Shown here in pieces: positions 7,939-16,712 of a stretch of DNA of 64,000 nucleotides. The translations under genes and the position numbers were made by a program. The DNA comes from Streptomyces sp. NRRL B-3428 (GTDB lineage: Bacteria > Actinomycetota > Actinomycetes > Streptomycetales > Streptomycetaceae), in NCBI GenBank assembly GCA_000721375.1, contig JOGW01000002.1, positions 558,001 through 622,000 of the forward strand, read 5' to 3'. Within the stretch, counting starts at the first letter, position 1. Every line of letters starts with the position of its first letter. The notes beneath the pieces are model-generated. The model saw only the letters and a program-made list of their open reading frames with translations. It was not told the DNA's origin and made no database searches.

Positions 7939-9327
7939 GTGGCGAACGACGCCAGCACCGTTTTCGACCTAGTGATCCTCGGCGGCGGTAGCGGCGGATA
8001 CGCCGCGGCCCTGCGCGCCTCTCAGCTTGGTCTGGACGTCGCACTGATCGAGAAGAACAAGCTCGGCGGCACCTGCCTGCACAACGGCTGCATCCCCACC
8101 AAGGCGCTGCTGCACGCCGGTGAGGTCGCGGACCAGACGCGCGAGAGCGCGCAGTTCGGTGTCAAGGCCACCTTCGAGGGCATCGACATCGCGGCCGTCC
8201 ACAAGTACAAGGACGACGTGATCTCCGGCCTGTACAAGGGCCTGCAGGGTCTGGTCGCCTCCCGCAAGGTGACCTACATCGAGGGTGAGGGCCGGCTTTC
8301 GTCGCCCACCTCGGTGGACGTGAACGGCCAGCGCATCCAGGGCCGCCACATTCTTCTGGCGACCGGCTCCGTGCCGAAGTCGCTGCCGGGTCTGGAGATC
8401 GACGGCAACCGCATCATCTCCTCGGACCACGCGCTCGTGCTCGACCGCGTCCCGGAGTCCGCGATCATCCTGGGCGGCGGCGTCATCGGCGTCGAGTTCG
8501 CCTCGGCGTGGAAGTCCTTCGGCTCGGACATCACGATCGTCGAGGGCCTCAAGCACCTCGTGCCGGTCGAGGACGAGAACAGCTCGAAGATCCTTGAGCG
8601 CGCGTTCCGCAAGCGCGGCATCAAGTTCAACCTCGGCACGTTCTTCCAGTCCGCCGAGTACACCCAGAACGGCGTCAAGGTCACCCTCGCCGACGGCAAG
8701 ACCTTCGAGGCCGAGGTCCTCCTGGTCGCCATCGGCCGCGGCCCCGTCTCCGCCGGTCTCGGCTACGAGGAGCAGGGCGTCGCGATGGACCGCGGCTACG
8801 TCCTCGTCGACGAGTACATGCAGACCAACGTGCCGACCGTCTCGGCCGTCGGTGACCTCGTCCCGACCCTCCAGCTCGCGCACGTCGGCTTCGCCGAGGG
8901 CATCCTGGTGGCGGAGCGTCTGGCCGGCATGAAGGTCGTCCCGATCGACTACGACGGTGTGCCGAAGGTGACGTACTGCCACCCCGAGGTCGCCTCGGTC
9001 GGTCTCTCCGAGGCCAAGGCCAAGGAGATCTACGGCGCGGACAAGGTCGTCGCCCTCAAGTACAACCTGGCGGGCAACGGCAAGTCCAAGATCCTCAAGA
9101 CCGCCGGTGAGATCAAGCTGGTCCAGGTCAAGGACGGCGCCGTCGTCGGTGTCCACATGGTCGGTGACCGGATGGGCGAGCAGGTCGGCGAAGCGCAGCT
9201 GATCTACAACTGGGAGGCGCTGCCGGCCGAGGTCGCGCAGCTGATCCACGCGCACCCGACGCAGAACGAGGCGCTCGGCGAGGCTCACCTGGCGCTGGCC
9301 GGCAAGCCGCTGCACTCGCACGACTAG
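7939..9327 (+). CDS. lpd: dihydrolipoyl dehydrogenase (E3)
   Basis: E3 reoxidises the dihydrolipoyl groups of the 2-oxoacid dehydrogenase complexes, passing electrons through FAD and a disulfide to NAD+. The 462-residue protein shows the FAD fingerprint GGGSGGYAAALRA (15-27), the redox disulfide Cys46/Cys51 in GGTCLHNGCIPT, a second dinucleotide fold (ILGGGVIGVEFASAW), and the C-terminal HAHPTQNEALGEA with the His-Glu pair acting across the dimer. The GTG start follows GGAGGAC. It is followed 62 bases later by the E2 gene, so the two probably form one unit. Confidence 0.96.
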   Translation: MANDASTVFDLVILGGGSGGYAAALRASQLGLDVALIEKNKLGGTCLHNGCIPTKALLHAGEVADQTRESAQFGVKATFEGIDIAAVHKYKDDVISGLYKGLQGLVASRKVTYIEGEGRLSSPTSVDVNGQRIQGRHILLATGSVPKSLPGLEIDGNRIISSDHALVLDRVPESAIILGGGVIGVEFASAWKSFGSDITIVEGLKHLVPVEDENSSKILERAFRKRGIKFNLGTFFQSAEYTQNGVKVTLADGKTFEAEVLLVAIGRGPVSAGLGYEEQGVAMDRGYVLVDEYMQTNVPTVSAVGDLVPTLQLAHVGFAEGILVAERLAGMKVVPIDYDGVPKVTYCHPEVASVGLSEAKAKEIYGADKVVALKYNLAGNGKSKILKTAGEIKLVQVKDGAVVGVHMVGDRMGEQVGEAQLIYNWEALPAEVAQLIHAHPTQNEALGEAHLALAGKPLHSHD

Positions 9328-9389
9328 TAGCCCTCGGGCCGAACGCGGCCCCCGCAAACTTCCGCAATTCGTAAGGAGCAACAGAAACC

Positions 9390-11144
9390 ATGGCGGTTTC
9401 CGTAACCCTTCCGGCGCTCGGCGAGAGCGTCACCGAGGGCACTGTCACCCGTTGGCTGAAGGCCGAGGGCGAGCGCGTCGAGGCCGACGAGCCGCTGCTC
9501 GAGGTGTCGACCGACAAGGTCGACACCGAGATCCCCTCGCCGGTGTCCGGCATCCTCGCGTCCATCAAGGTCGCCGAGGACGAGACGGTCGAGGTCGGCG
9601 CCGAGCTGGCCCTGATCGACGACGGCAGCGGCGCCCCCGCTGCCGCCCCCGCCCCGGCTGCGGCCGAGGCCCCCGCGGCTCCGGCCGCTCCGGCCCCCGT
9701 GGCCGAGGCGCCGGCCGCTCCCGCGGCTCCGGCTCCCGCCGCCGCCCCGGCCGGTGGCGCCACGGGCACCGACGTGACCCTGCCCGCCCTGGGCGAGTCG
9801 GTCACCGAGGGCACCGTGACCCGCTGGCTCAAGGAGGTCGGCGAGACCGTGGCGGCCGATGAGCCGCTGCTCGAGGTCTCCACCGACAAGGTCGACACCG
9901 AGATCCCGTCGCCGGTCGCCGGTGTTCTCCTCGAGATCACGGTCGCCGAGGACGAGACCGCCGAGGTCGGCGCCAAGCTCGCCGTCATCGGTGCACCGGG
10001 TGCCGCTCCGGCTGCCCCGGCCGCGCCCGCCGCTCCGGCTCCGGTCGCTGCTCCGGCCCCCGCGGCTCCGGCCGCTCCGGCCCCGGCTGCCGCTCCGGCC
10101 CCCGTCGCCGCCCCCCCGGCCCCGGTTGCCGCCCCGGCTCCCGTGGCCCCGGCCGCTCCGGCTCCGGCTCCCGCCGCCGCGCCCGTCGCCGCTGCTCAGC
10201 CCGCTGACGACGGTGCCTACGTCACCCCGCTGGTGCGCAAGCTCGCGTCCGAGAACGGTGTCGACCTCGGCTCCGTCAAGGGCACCGGCGTCGGTGGCCG
10301 TATCCGCAAGCAGGACGTCATCGCCGCCGCCGAGGCCGCGAAGGCTGCCGCCCCGGTCGCCGCCGCTCCGGCCGCTGCCGCTCCGGCCGCCGCCAAGGCT
10401 CCGGCGATCCAGGCCTCCGAGCTGCGCGGTCAGACCGTCAAGATGACCCGCATGCGCAAGGTCATCGGCGACAACATGATGAAGGCGCTGCACGGCCAGG
10501 CCCAGCTGTCCTCCATGGTCGAGGTGGATGTCACCAAGATCATGAAGCTGCGCGCCGCGGCCAAGGACTCCTTCGCCGCCCGTGAGGGCGTCAAGCTGTC
10601 CCCGATGCCGTTCTTCGTCAAGGCCGCCGCCCAGGCGCTCAAGGTCCACGCGGTCGTCAACGCGCGGATCAACGAGGACGAGGGCACCATCACGTACCAC
10701 GACTCGGAGAACATCGGCATCGCCGTGGACTCCGAGAAGGGCCTGATGACCCCGGTCATCAAGGGTGCGGGCGACCTCAACCTGGCCGGTATCTCCAAGG
10801 CCACGGCCGATCTGGCCGGCAAGGTCCGCGCCTCGAAGATCACCCCGGACGAGCTGTCCGGTGCGACCTTCACCATCTCCAACACCGGTTCGCGCGGCGC
10901 CCTGTTCGACACGATCATCGTGCCCCCGAACCAGGTCGGCATCCTCGGTATCGGCGCCACCGTCAAGCGTCCGGTGGTCATCAACCACCCGGACCTCGGC
11001 GAGACGATCGCCATCCGCGACATGGTCTACCTGACCCTGTCGTACGACCACCGTCTGGTGGACGGCGCGGACGCCGCCCGCTACCTGACCACGGTCAAGC
11101 AGATCCTCGAGGCGGGCGAGTTCGAGGTCGAGCTCGGTCTGTAA
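9390..11144 (+). CDS. sucB: dihydrolipoyl acyltransferase (E2) with two lipoyl domains, SucB/DlaT
   Basis: E2 core of 2-oxoacid dehydrogenase. The 584-residue protein has two lipoyl domains with lipoylation motifs around Lys43 and Lys167 ([12 protein letters not shown] in both), each followed by an Ala/Pro linker, a peripheral subunit-binding domain near 273-310 ([17 protein letters not shown]), another Ala-rich linker, and the catalytic domain with [13 protein letters not shown] near the end. The name sucB is traditional. In actinobacteria the oxoglutarate complex uses a fused E1o-E2o protein, and the orthologous M. tuberculosis protein (DlaT) serves pyruvate dehydrogenase. The setting (lpd before, aceE after, lipB and lipA nearby) supports an E2 of pyruvate dehydrogenase. 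Preceded by AAGGAG. Confidence 0.93.
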   Translation: MAVSVTLPALGESVTEGTVTRWLKAEGERVEADEPLLEVSTDKVDTEIPSPVSGILASIKVAEDETVEVGAELALIDDGSGAPAAAPAPAAAEAPAAPAAPAPVAEAPAAPAAPAPAAAPAGGATGTDVTLPALGESVTEGTVTRWLKEVGETVAADEPLLEVSTDKVDTEIPSPVAGVLLEITVAEDETAEVGAKLAVIGAPGAAPAAPAAPAAPAPVAAPAPAAPAAPAPAAAPAPVAAPPAPVAAPAPVAPAAPAPAPAAAPVAAAQPADDGAYVTPLVRKLASENGVDLGSVKGTGVGGRIRKQDVIAAAEAAKAAAPVAAAPAAAAPAAAKAPAIQASELRGQTVKMTRMRKVIGDNMMKALHGQAQLSSMVEVDVTKIMKLRAAAKDSFAAREGVKLSPMPFFVKAAAQALKVHAVVNARINEDEGTITYHDSENIGIAVDSEKGLMTPVIKGAGDLNLAGISKATADLAGKVRASKITPDELSGATFTISNTGSRGALFDTIIVPPNQVGILGIGATVKRPVVINHPDLGETIAIRDMVYLTLSYDHRLVDGADAARYLTTVKQILEAGEFEVELGL

Positions 11145-11196
11145 TCGGCCGAGTTGCACCGTCGAGCCGTGTAAGGCTCGTCACTCAGTGCCATCT

Positions 11197-11230
11197 GTGC
11201 CCCCGTCCGGAGGTTTCCGGACGGGGGCAC
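11197..11230 (+). terminator. terminator hairpin after the E2 gene
   Basis: A perfect 14-bp stem (11197-11210 with 11217-11230) around a six-base loop, 52 bases after the E2 stop and 66 bases before the GntR start. Confidence 0.8.
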
Positions 11231-11296
11231 AGCCGTATTGTTTGGGGGTCGAGCCCGCGCACGCAGGGTTCGCGTCCTCGCAGAAGGAGCCACCGC

Positions 11297-11929
11297 ATGA
11301 CCGCGCCTGTCGTCCAATCGCTGCGCGAGCAGATCCGCGAGCACATCGTGGAGGGCATCGTGAGCGGCCGCTGGCAGCCCGGCGAGCGGATCGTGGAGCG
11401 GCGGATCGCGGTCGAGCTGGAGGTCAGCCAGACGCCCGTACGCGAGGCCCTGCGTGAGCTGGAGTCCCTGCGGCTCATCGAGTCGGCGCCCAACAAGGGT
11501 GTACGGGTGCGGAATCTGTCCGCGGCCGACCTGGAGGAGTCGTATCCCGTACGGGCGGGTCTCGAGCAGATCGCGGCGGAGCTGGCGGCGGAGAAGCTGG
11601 CGGTGGACTGCTCGGCCCTCGAGCCCCACGTCTCGGCCCTGTACGTGGCCGACCGCGAGGCGGACGGCACGGGGCAGGTGCGCCACACGGTCGCCTTCCA
11701 CCGGGAGCTGGTGCGGGCTGCCGGCAACTCGGTGCTGCTGCACACCTGGGAGGGCCTCGGGATCGAGGTCTTCACGGCGCTGTCGATCCGGTGGCTGGGC
11801 ACTGTCCAGCAGTCCTACGCGGAGGAGCACCAGGCGCTGGTGGAGGCGTTCCTGCGGCGTGACCCGGAGATCGGGTTGCTGGTGAAGCAGCACGTCCTGG
11901 GCTGCGCTCCGGCGCCGGCTACGGATTGA
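11297..11929 (+). CDS. GntR-family regulator with FCD domain
   Basis: A 210-residue FadR-subfamily repressor. The N-terminal winged helix (residues 1-70) has ERIVERRIAVELEVSQTPVR, the classic GntR recognition region, followed by LRLIESAPNKGVRV for the wing. Residues ~80-205 are an all-helical FCD ligand domain with Arg and His residues (ESYPVRAGLEQIA, HTVAFHRELVRAAGN) of the type that binds a metal and a carboxylate ligand. GAAGGAG precedes the ATG. Its place between the E2 gene and aceE suggests that it senses a carboxylic acid such as pyruvate or lactate and controls pyruvate dehydrogenase genes; the ligand is an inference. Confidence 0.88.
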   Translation: MTAPVVQSLREQIREHIVEGIVSGRWQPGERIVERRIAVELEVSQTPVREALRELESLRLIESAPNKGVRVRNLSAADLEESYPVRAGLEQIAAELAAEKLAVDCSALEPHVSALYVADREADGTGQVRHTVAFHRELVRAAGNSVLLHTWEGLGIEVFTALSIRWLGTVQQSYAEEHQALVEAFLRRDPEIGLLVKQHVLGCAPAPATD

Positions 11930-11995
11930 TCTCCCCCCGCCCCTCCCCCGCCCCGCCCCTTCCGGAAACCGGGGCTGATGCCCCAGAACCCGCTG

Positions 11996-12025
11996 ACTCC
12001 CCCTGCTGACGCAGGGGGAGTTTTT
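11996..12025 (+). terminator. intrinsic terminator after the GntR gene
   Basis: A 10-bp stem (11996-12005 with 12012-12021) followed by TTTTG. This is one of the few classical U-tract terminators in the window. Confidence 0.85.
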
Positions 12026-12123
12026 GTTCGGCGGTTGAGGTTTTCCTGGCGCTCTTGTTCCGGCCGTCGCCCTATGGGTCACTGGCGTCGGTGGCCATGG
12101 GGAGTACAGGCGAGGGGGAGCGC

Positions 12124-12450
12124 ATGGGGCAGTGGGTCGTGATGGCGCAGTACAGCTATGGCGAGACGTACCGGACCGAGTTCATCCGCCGCGGGCTGCA
12201 GAGCGAGGAGCTGGCCCTGGCGGAGCTTCGGGGCGTCCTCTCCACGTATCTGCCGAGCAAGGGCATCGTCGAGCAGTGGCGGCAGGTGTACCGCTACCCC
12301 GGTCCTGAGACCTATCTCGTCGTGATCAAAGGCATGGTCACGAAGTGGGAGTGCACCCTGCGGGTCGCGGAGATGGTCGTGGGCTCGGCCGATGCTTCCG
12401 CAGCCGGTGCGGCCGGCGAGCCGCAGGATCGGATCCCGCCCGGTCATTGA
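12124..12450 (+). CDS. small hypothetical protein
   Basis: 108 residues, with the ATG chosen because GAGGGGGAG ends four bases before it. The protein reads MGQWVVMAQYSYGETYRTEF and then helix- and strand-forming sequence (SEELALAELRGVLSTYLP, RYPGPETYLVVIKGM, KWECTLRVAEMV) with an Ala/Gly-rich tail. It looks like a compact alpha/beta domain of about 90 residues. I do not recognise a family. It is flanked by the GntR terminator and the aceE leader, so it probably has its own promoter. Confidence 0.6.
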   Translation: MGQWVVMAQYSYGETYRTEFIRRGLQSEELALAELRGVLSTYLPSKGIVEQWRQVYRYPGPETYLVVIKGMVTKWECTLRVAEMVVGSADASAAGAAGEPQDRIPPGH

Positions 12451-12564
12451 GGGCCGCGGGGCAACACACCGAGCGCTCAACTGCGCCTGCGTGAGCACAG
12501 ATTAGCGCCCCGTATGCCCGTTATGCCCGGCACCGCGTGCCCGTCAAGCTGACACCCCGTGCCG

Positions 12565-12588
12565 ACTTCTCGTTATCGAGAAGTTTTT
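12565..12588 (+). promoter_or_regulatory. hairpin with T tract in the aceE leader (attenuator-like)
   Basis: An 8-bp perfect stem (12565-12572 with 12577-12584), a TTAT loop, then a run of five T. It could be a terminator of the preceding small gene or an attenuator or operator of aceE. It lies 174 bases before the aceE start. Confidence 0.5.
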
Positions 12589-12600
12589 GCCTTCAACGCT

Positions 12601-12619
12601 TTGATCGATCATCGATCAA
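12601..12619. promoter_or_regulatory. 19-bp palindrome upstream of aceE, shared core with lpd
   Basis: TTGATCGAT-C-ATCGATCAA is a perfect 9-1-9 palindrome. With the T before it, it contains the 12-base word TTTGATCGATCA also found before lpd. It is the strongest operator candidate of the pyruvate dehydrogenase genes here. The binding protein is unknown. Confidence 0.6.
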
Positions 12620-12761
12620 CCGCTTACTCTCGACGGCGGACTGCACACAGTCCCCGCCCTGTCCTGCCAGTCAGGGCCCATCAACACCCCGTCTCTCCTG
12701 ACGCGCGACCGACCACCGGCCGCCGCGGACAGGAGGAGATCCTGTCCGGAAGGCGGCGAAC

Positions 12762-15458
12762 ATGACCGACCCCGTAGGCAAGCTCCCGAGCCAGCTCGAC
12801 CAGCTGCCGGACCGCGACCCGGAGGAGACCGCCGAGTGGGCGGCCTCCCTGGACGCGGTGAGCGAGCACGCCGGTGCGCACCGCGCCGAATACCTGCTGC
12901 GCCGCACCCTGCAGCACGCCGAAGAGGCGGGCCTCGCCCTGCCCCGGCTGCTGGAGACGGATTACGTCAACACCATCCCCACCTCCGCCGAGCCCGCGAT
13001 CGAGGGCGACGAGGAGATGGAGCGCAAGATCACCGCGTGGAACCGCTGGAACGCGGCCGCGATGGTGACCCGGGGAAGCAAGTACGGCGTCGGCGGCCAC
13101 ATCGCCACCTTCGCCTCCGCCGCCTGGCTCTACGAGACGGGCTTCAACCACTTCTTCCGCGGCAAGGAGGAGGACGGCTCCGGCGACCAGATCTACGTGC
13201 AGGGCCACGCCTCCCCCGGCATCTACGCCCGTGCGTTCCTCGACGGCCGGCTGAACGAGTCGCACCTCGACAACTTCCGCCAGGAAGCCGGCGGCAAGGG
13301 CCTCCCGAGCTACCCGCACCCGCGTCGTCTGCCGTGGCTGTGGGAGTTCCCGACGGTCTCCATGGGCCTCGGCCCGCTCTCCGCGATCTACCAGGCGCGC
13401 TTCAACCGGTACCTGACCAACCGCGGCATCAAGGACGTCTCGCAGTCGCACGTGTGGGCGTTCCTCGGTGACGGCGAGATGGACGAGCCCGAGTCGACCG
13501 CGGCACTCGCACTTGCCTCACGCGAGGGTCTGGACAACCTGACCTTCGTCATCAACTGCAACCTGCAGCGCCTCGACGGCCCGGTCCGCGCCAACTTCAA
13601 GATCGTGCAGGAGCTGGAGGCCCAGTTCCGCGGCGCCGGCTGGAACGTCGTCAAGTCCCTGTGGGGCAACGCCTGGGACGAGCTGTTCAAGCTCGACACC
13701 ACCGGCGCCCTGGTCCGCCGTATCCGCGAGGTGCCGGACGCGCAGGTGCAGACGTACCAGACGCGTGACGCCGCGTACATCCGCGAGGACTTCTTCGGCA
13801 AGGACCCGGCGCTCGTCGAGATGGCGAAGCTGCTGAGCGACGACAAGATCCTCGAGTGCTTCCACCTGTCGCGCGGTGGCCACGAGCCGCGCAAGGTCTA
13901 CGCCGCGTACAAGGCCGCGCTCGCCCACAAGGGCGCGCCGACCGTGATCCTGGCGCAGACCGTCAAGGGCTTCACCCTGGGTGAGGGCTTCGCGTCGAAG
14001 AACGCGAACCACCAGATGAAGAAGCTCACGAACGACGAGTTCAAGAACATGCGTGATCTGCTCGAACTGCCGATCAGTGACGCGCAGTTCGCGGACGGCC
14101 AGGTGCCTTACGGCCACCCGGGCGCCGACTCCCCCGAGGTCCGCTACCTCCAGGAGCGCCGCGCGGCCCTCGGCGGTCCGGCCCCGACCCGTCGTATGCA
14201 CGCGGTCGGCCCGCTGCCCGAGCAGTCCGAGAAGGCCTTCGCCGCCTTCGACAAGGGCTCCGGCTCGCAGTCGATGGCCACGACGATGGCGTTCGTACGC
14301 CTCGCCAAGGACCTGATGCGGGACAAGACCACCGGCAAGCGCTGGGTGCCGATCGTCCCGGACGAGGCCCGTACCTTCGGTATGGAGTCGCTCTTCCCGT
14401 CGCTCGGCATCTACTCGCCCAAGGGCCAGACGTACGAGCCGGTCGACCGCGACCAGCTGATGTACTACCGCGAGGCCAAGGACGGCCAGATCCTCAACGA
14501 GGGGATCACCGAGGCCGGTTCGATGGCCGACTTCATCGCCGCGTCCACCGCGTACTCCACGCACGGCGAGACGATGATCCCGTTCTACATCTTCTACTCG
14601 ATGTTCGGCTGGCAGCGCACGGCCGACCAGATGTGGCAGCTCGCCGACCAGCTCGGCAAGGGCTTCCTCATCGGTGCCACGGCCGGTCGTACGACGCTGA
14701 CGGGTGAGGGTCTGCAGCACGCGGACGGTCACTCGCCGGTGATCGCGGCCACCAACCCGGCGGCGCTCACGTACGACCCGGCGTTCGCATACGAGGTCTC
14801 GGCGATCGTCAAGGACGGTCTGCAGAGGATGTACGGGGAGCCCACGCCCGGTGTGGACTCGGACGTCTTCTACTACCTGACGGTCTACAACGAGCCGATG
14901 CCGCAGCCCGCGAAGCCGGCCGGTGTGGACGAGGGCATCGTCAAGGGTCTCTACCGCTTCAACACGGCGGAGTCCGCCGGGGTCTCGGTGCCGGCCAACG
15001 CCGCCCGCACCCAGCTGCTCGCCTCCGGTACGGCGATCCACTGGGCGCTCAAGGCGCAGCAGATGCTCGCCGACGAGTGGGGCGTGGCCGCCGACGTGTG
15101 GTCCGCGACCTCGTGGACCGAGCTGCGCCGTGACGCCCTGGAGGCGGACGAGGCGCTGCTTCGGGGCGAGACCCGGGTGCCGTACGTACGCCAGGCCCTT
15201 GAGGGCGCGGCCGGTCCCGTCCTCGCGGTCAGCGACTACATGCGCCAGGTGCCGGACCAGATCGCGCAGTGGGTCGAGCAGGACTACACCTCGCTCGGCG
15301 CGGACGGCTTCGGCCTCTCGGACACGCGTGACGCGGCCCGCCGCCACTTCGGCATCGACGCCGAGTCCATCGTGGTCGCCTCGCTGGCGCAGCTTGCCCG
15401 TCGGGGCGAGGTGCCGGCTTCGGCGGTCAAGGAGGCACGGGAGCGTTACGGGCTCTGA
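12762..15458 (+). CDS. aceE: pyruvate dehydrogenase E1, homodimeric type
   Basis: AceE decarboxylates pyruvate on thiamine diphosphate and reductively acetylates the lipoyl groups of E2. The 898-residue length is that of the homodimeric (alpha-beta fused) E1 type. The thiamine diphosphate motif begins with GDG at 236-238 (LGDGEMDEPEST) and ends in FVINCNLQRLDGPV. The N-terminal GGHIATFASAAWLYE and the C-terminal transketolase-like part (TLTGEGLQHADGHSPV) also fit. GGAAGG precedes the ATG. No separate E1-beta gene is present. The leader holds the palindromes described above. A hairpin follows the stop. Confidence 0.96.
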   Translation: MTDPVGKLPSQLDQLPDRDPEETAEWAASLDAVSEHAGAHRAEYLLRRTLQHAEEAGLALPRLLETDYVNTIPTSAEPAIEGDEEMERKITAWNRWNAAAMVTRGSKYGVGGHIATFASAAWLYETGFNHFFRGKEEDGSGDQIYVQGHASPGIYARAFLDGRLNESHLDNFRQEAGGKGLPSYPHPRRLPWLWEFPTVSMGLGPLSAIYQARFNRYLTNRGIKDVSQSHVWAFLGDGEMDEPESTAALALASREGLDNLTFVINCNLQRLDGPVRANFKIVQELEAQFRGAGWNVVKSLWGNAWDELFKLDTTGALVRRIREVPDAQVQTYQTRDAAYIREDFFGKDPALVEMAKLLSDDKILECFHLSRGGHEPRKVYAAYKAALAHKGAPTVILAQTVKGFTLGEGFASKNANHQMKKLTNDEFKNMRDLLELPISDAQFADGQVPYGHPGADSPEVRYLQERRAALGGPAPTRRMHAVGPLPEQSEKAFAAFDKGSGSQSMATTMAFVRLAKDLMRDKTTGKRWVPIVPDEARTFGMESLFPSLGIYSPKGQTYEPVDRDQLMYYREAKDGQILNEGITEAGSMADFIAASTAYSTHGETMIPFYIFYSMFGWQRTADQMWQLADQLGKGFLIGATAGRTTLTGEGLQHADGHSPVIAATNPAALTYDPAFAYEVSAIVKDGLQRMYGEPTPGVDSDVFYYLTVYNEPMPQPAKPAGVDEGIVKGLYRFNTAESAGVSVPANAARTQLLASGTAIHWALKAQQMLADEWGVAADVWSATSWTELRRDALEADEALLRGETRVPYVRQALEGAAGPVLAVSDYMRQVPDQIAQWVEQDYTSLGADGFGLSDTRDAARRHFGIDAESIVVASLAQLARRGEVPASAVKEARERYGL

Positions 15459-15478
15459 GCCTTCCGGTAGTGAGCTGC

Positions 15479-15510
15479 GGTCCCCCATCGCCTCTGTGCG
15501 GTGGGGGACC
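15479..15510 (+). terminator. aceE terminator hairpin
   Basis: A 13-bp stem with one G-U wobble (15479-15491 with 15498-15510) and a six-base loop, 20 bases after the aceE stop. Confidence 0.8.
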
Positions 15511-15539
15511 GTCGGCGTTTGTGGGTACGGTGCGGGTGG

Positions 15540-15652
15540 GTGCGCCTGCGGCGGGCTTTTCTCCCCGCCCCGCCCCTTCCCGAACCGGGGCTCCGCCCCG
15601 GACCCCCGCATCCGCACTTCGTGCGGATCTCCTCAAACGCCGGAGGGGCTGA
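15540..15652. repeat. Streptomyces-type intergenic palindromic repeat before the WYL gene
   Basis: A run of short inverted repeats: CCGGGGCTCCGCCCCGG (15594 region), CCGCAC-TTC-GTGCGG (15612 region) and a partly paired CTCC...GGAGG around CAAACGCC. I know this mosaic from many Streptomyces intergenic regions. A degenerate relative lies at 11940-11985. Its final GGAGGGG at 15642 serves as the ribosome site of the next gene. Confidence 0.6.
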
Positions 15653-15654
15653 GT

Positions 15655-16641
15655 TTGCGCGCCGCCCGCCTCATCAAGATGGTCCTTCTGCTGCAAGCCC
15701 GCCCCTCCATGACCGCCGCCGAACTCGCCCGCGAGCTGGAGGTGTCCGAGCGGACCGTGACCCGGGATGCGCAGGCGCTCGCGGAGGCGGGGATTCCGGT
15801 GTACTCGGACCGGGGGCGGCTCGGCGGTTACCGCCTCATCGGCGGGTACCGGACGCGGCTGACCGGGCTCGCGCGGTCCGAGGCCGAGGCGCTGTTCCTG
15901 TCCGGAGTGCCGGGCGCGCTGCGGGAGATGGGCCTTGAGGACACTGCGTCGGCAGCCCGGCTCAAGGTGTCGGCGGCGTTGCTGCCCTCGCTGAAGGACG
16001 CCTCGCAGAGTGCGGCCCAGCGCTTCCACCTCGACGCCCCGGGCTGGTACCACGAGCCGCAGACACCCGAGCTGCTGCCCGCGATCGCCGACGCCGTCTG
16101 GGACGACAGACGCCTCCAGGCCCGCTACGGACGCCAGGGCACCGAGGTGGAGCGGGAGTTGGAGCCGTACGGCCTCGTCCTGAAGGCCGGTGTCTGGTAT
16201 CTCTGCGCGCGCGTGCCGGGCTCCGGCTTCCGGGTCTACCGGATCGACCGCTTCACTCATGTCGCCGCGGGCGATGAGCATTTCGAGCGGGACGAGGAGT
16301 TCGATCTGCCGGGGTTCTGGGAGCAGCGTGCGGAGGAGTTCGCCCGGTCGATCCTGCGGGCCGAGGTGGTGCTGCGGCTCTCCGAGGGCGGAGCGCGGCG
16401 GCTGCCGCATGTCACCGACAAGCAGGCGGCCGCGCAGGCACTGGATGCCGCGAGTACGCCGGACGCGGCGGGCTGGGTGACGGTGACGCTCGCGGTGGAG
16501 TCGGCCGAGGTCGCGTACACCCAGCTCATGGTTCTCGGACCGGAGGTGGAGGTCCTCGCGCCGGCCGAGCTCCGGGAGCGGTTCATGGAGACCGGGCGGC
16601 GGATGACGCGCCTCTACGAGGGGGCCGAGGACCCTTCGTAG
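15655..16641 (+). CDS. HTH/WYL-domain transcriptional regulator
   Basis: A 328-residue regulator. Residues 1-60 are a DeoR-like winged helix (MTAAELARELEVSERTVTRD, then YSDRGRLGGYRL). The middle and C-terminal parts form the WYL sensor (ELEPYGLVLKAGVWYLCARV, RIDRFTHV) with the WCX extension. The TTG start is chosen because GGAGGGG ends six bases before it and the in-frame ATG 27 bases later would shorten the first helix. WYL domains are thought to bind nucleic acid or small ligands. The convergent neighbour is an SDR gene; the target is unknown. Confidence 0.88.
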   Translation: MRAARLIKMVLLLQARPSMTAAELARELEVSERTVTRDAQALAEAGIPVYSDRGRLGGYRLIGGYRTRLTGLARSEAEALFLSGVPGALREMGLEDTASAARLKVSAALLPSLKDASQSAAQRFHLDAPGWYHEPQTPELLPAIADAVWDDRRLQARYGRQGTEVERELEPYGLVLKAGVWYLCARVPGSGFRVYRIDRFTHVAAGDEHFERDEEFDLPGFWEQRAEEFARSILRAEVVLRLSEGGARRLPHVTDKQAAAQALDAASTPDAAGWVTVTLAVESAEVAYTQLMVLGPEVEVLAPAELRERFMETGRRMTRLYEGAEDPS

Positions 16642-16712
16642 AGGCGCGGGCTCAGAGGCATGGGCTCAGAGAGGCGCGGGCTCGGAGGCGCGGGCTCAGA
16701 TGTGCCCGCTCA
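16641..16712. repeat. 14-16-bp tandem repeat starting in the WYL stop codon
   Basis: Five units beginning GAGGCGCGGGCTCA or near variants (starts at 16641, 16655, 16671, 16685, 16699). The first unit starts with the last base of the TAG stop and the last meets the stop of the convergent SDR gene. Confidence 0.85.

Larger units (their letters stand above)
12451..12761. other. 311-bp aceE leader region
   Basis: No gene is seen. The stretch 12560-12640 is distinctly AT-richer than its surroundings and carries two perfect palindromes, listed separately. The rest is GC-rich leader ending in the aceE ribosome site. Confidence 0.7.

Noticed and set aside
9630..10200. Repeats in the E2 gene as a possible minisatellite of interest
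   Set aside because: They encode the normal Ala/Pro linkers between lipoyl domains and are expected in this family.
13518..15617. Long antisense open frame across aceE
   Set aside because: A shadow of the aceE codon pattern with no domain and no start signal.
15479..15654. Extra gene between aceE and the WYL regulator
   Set aside because: Open frames exist but the region is filled by a terminator and a known type of intergenic repeat.
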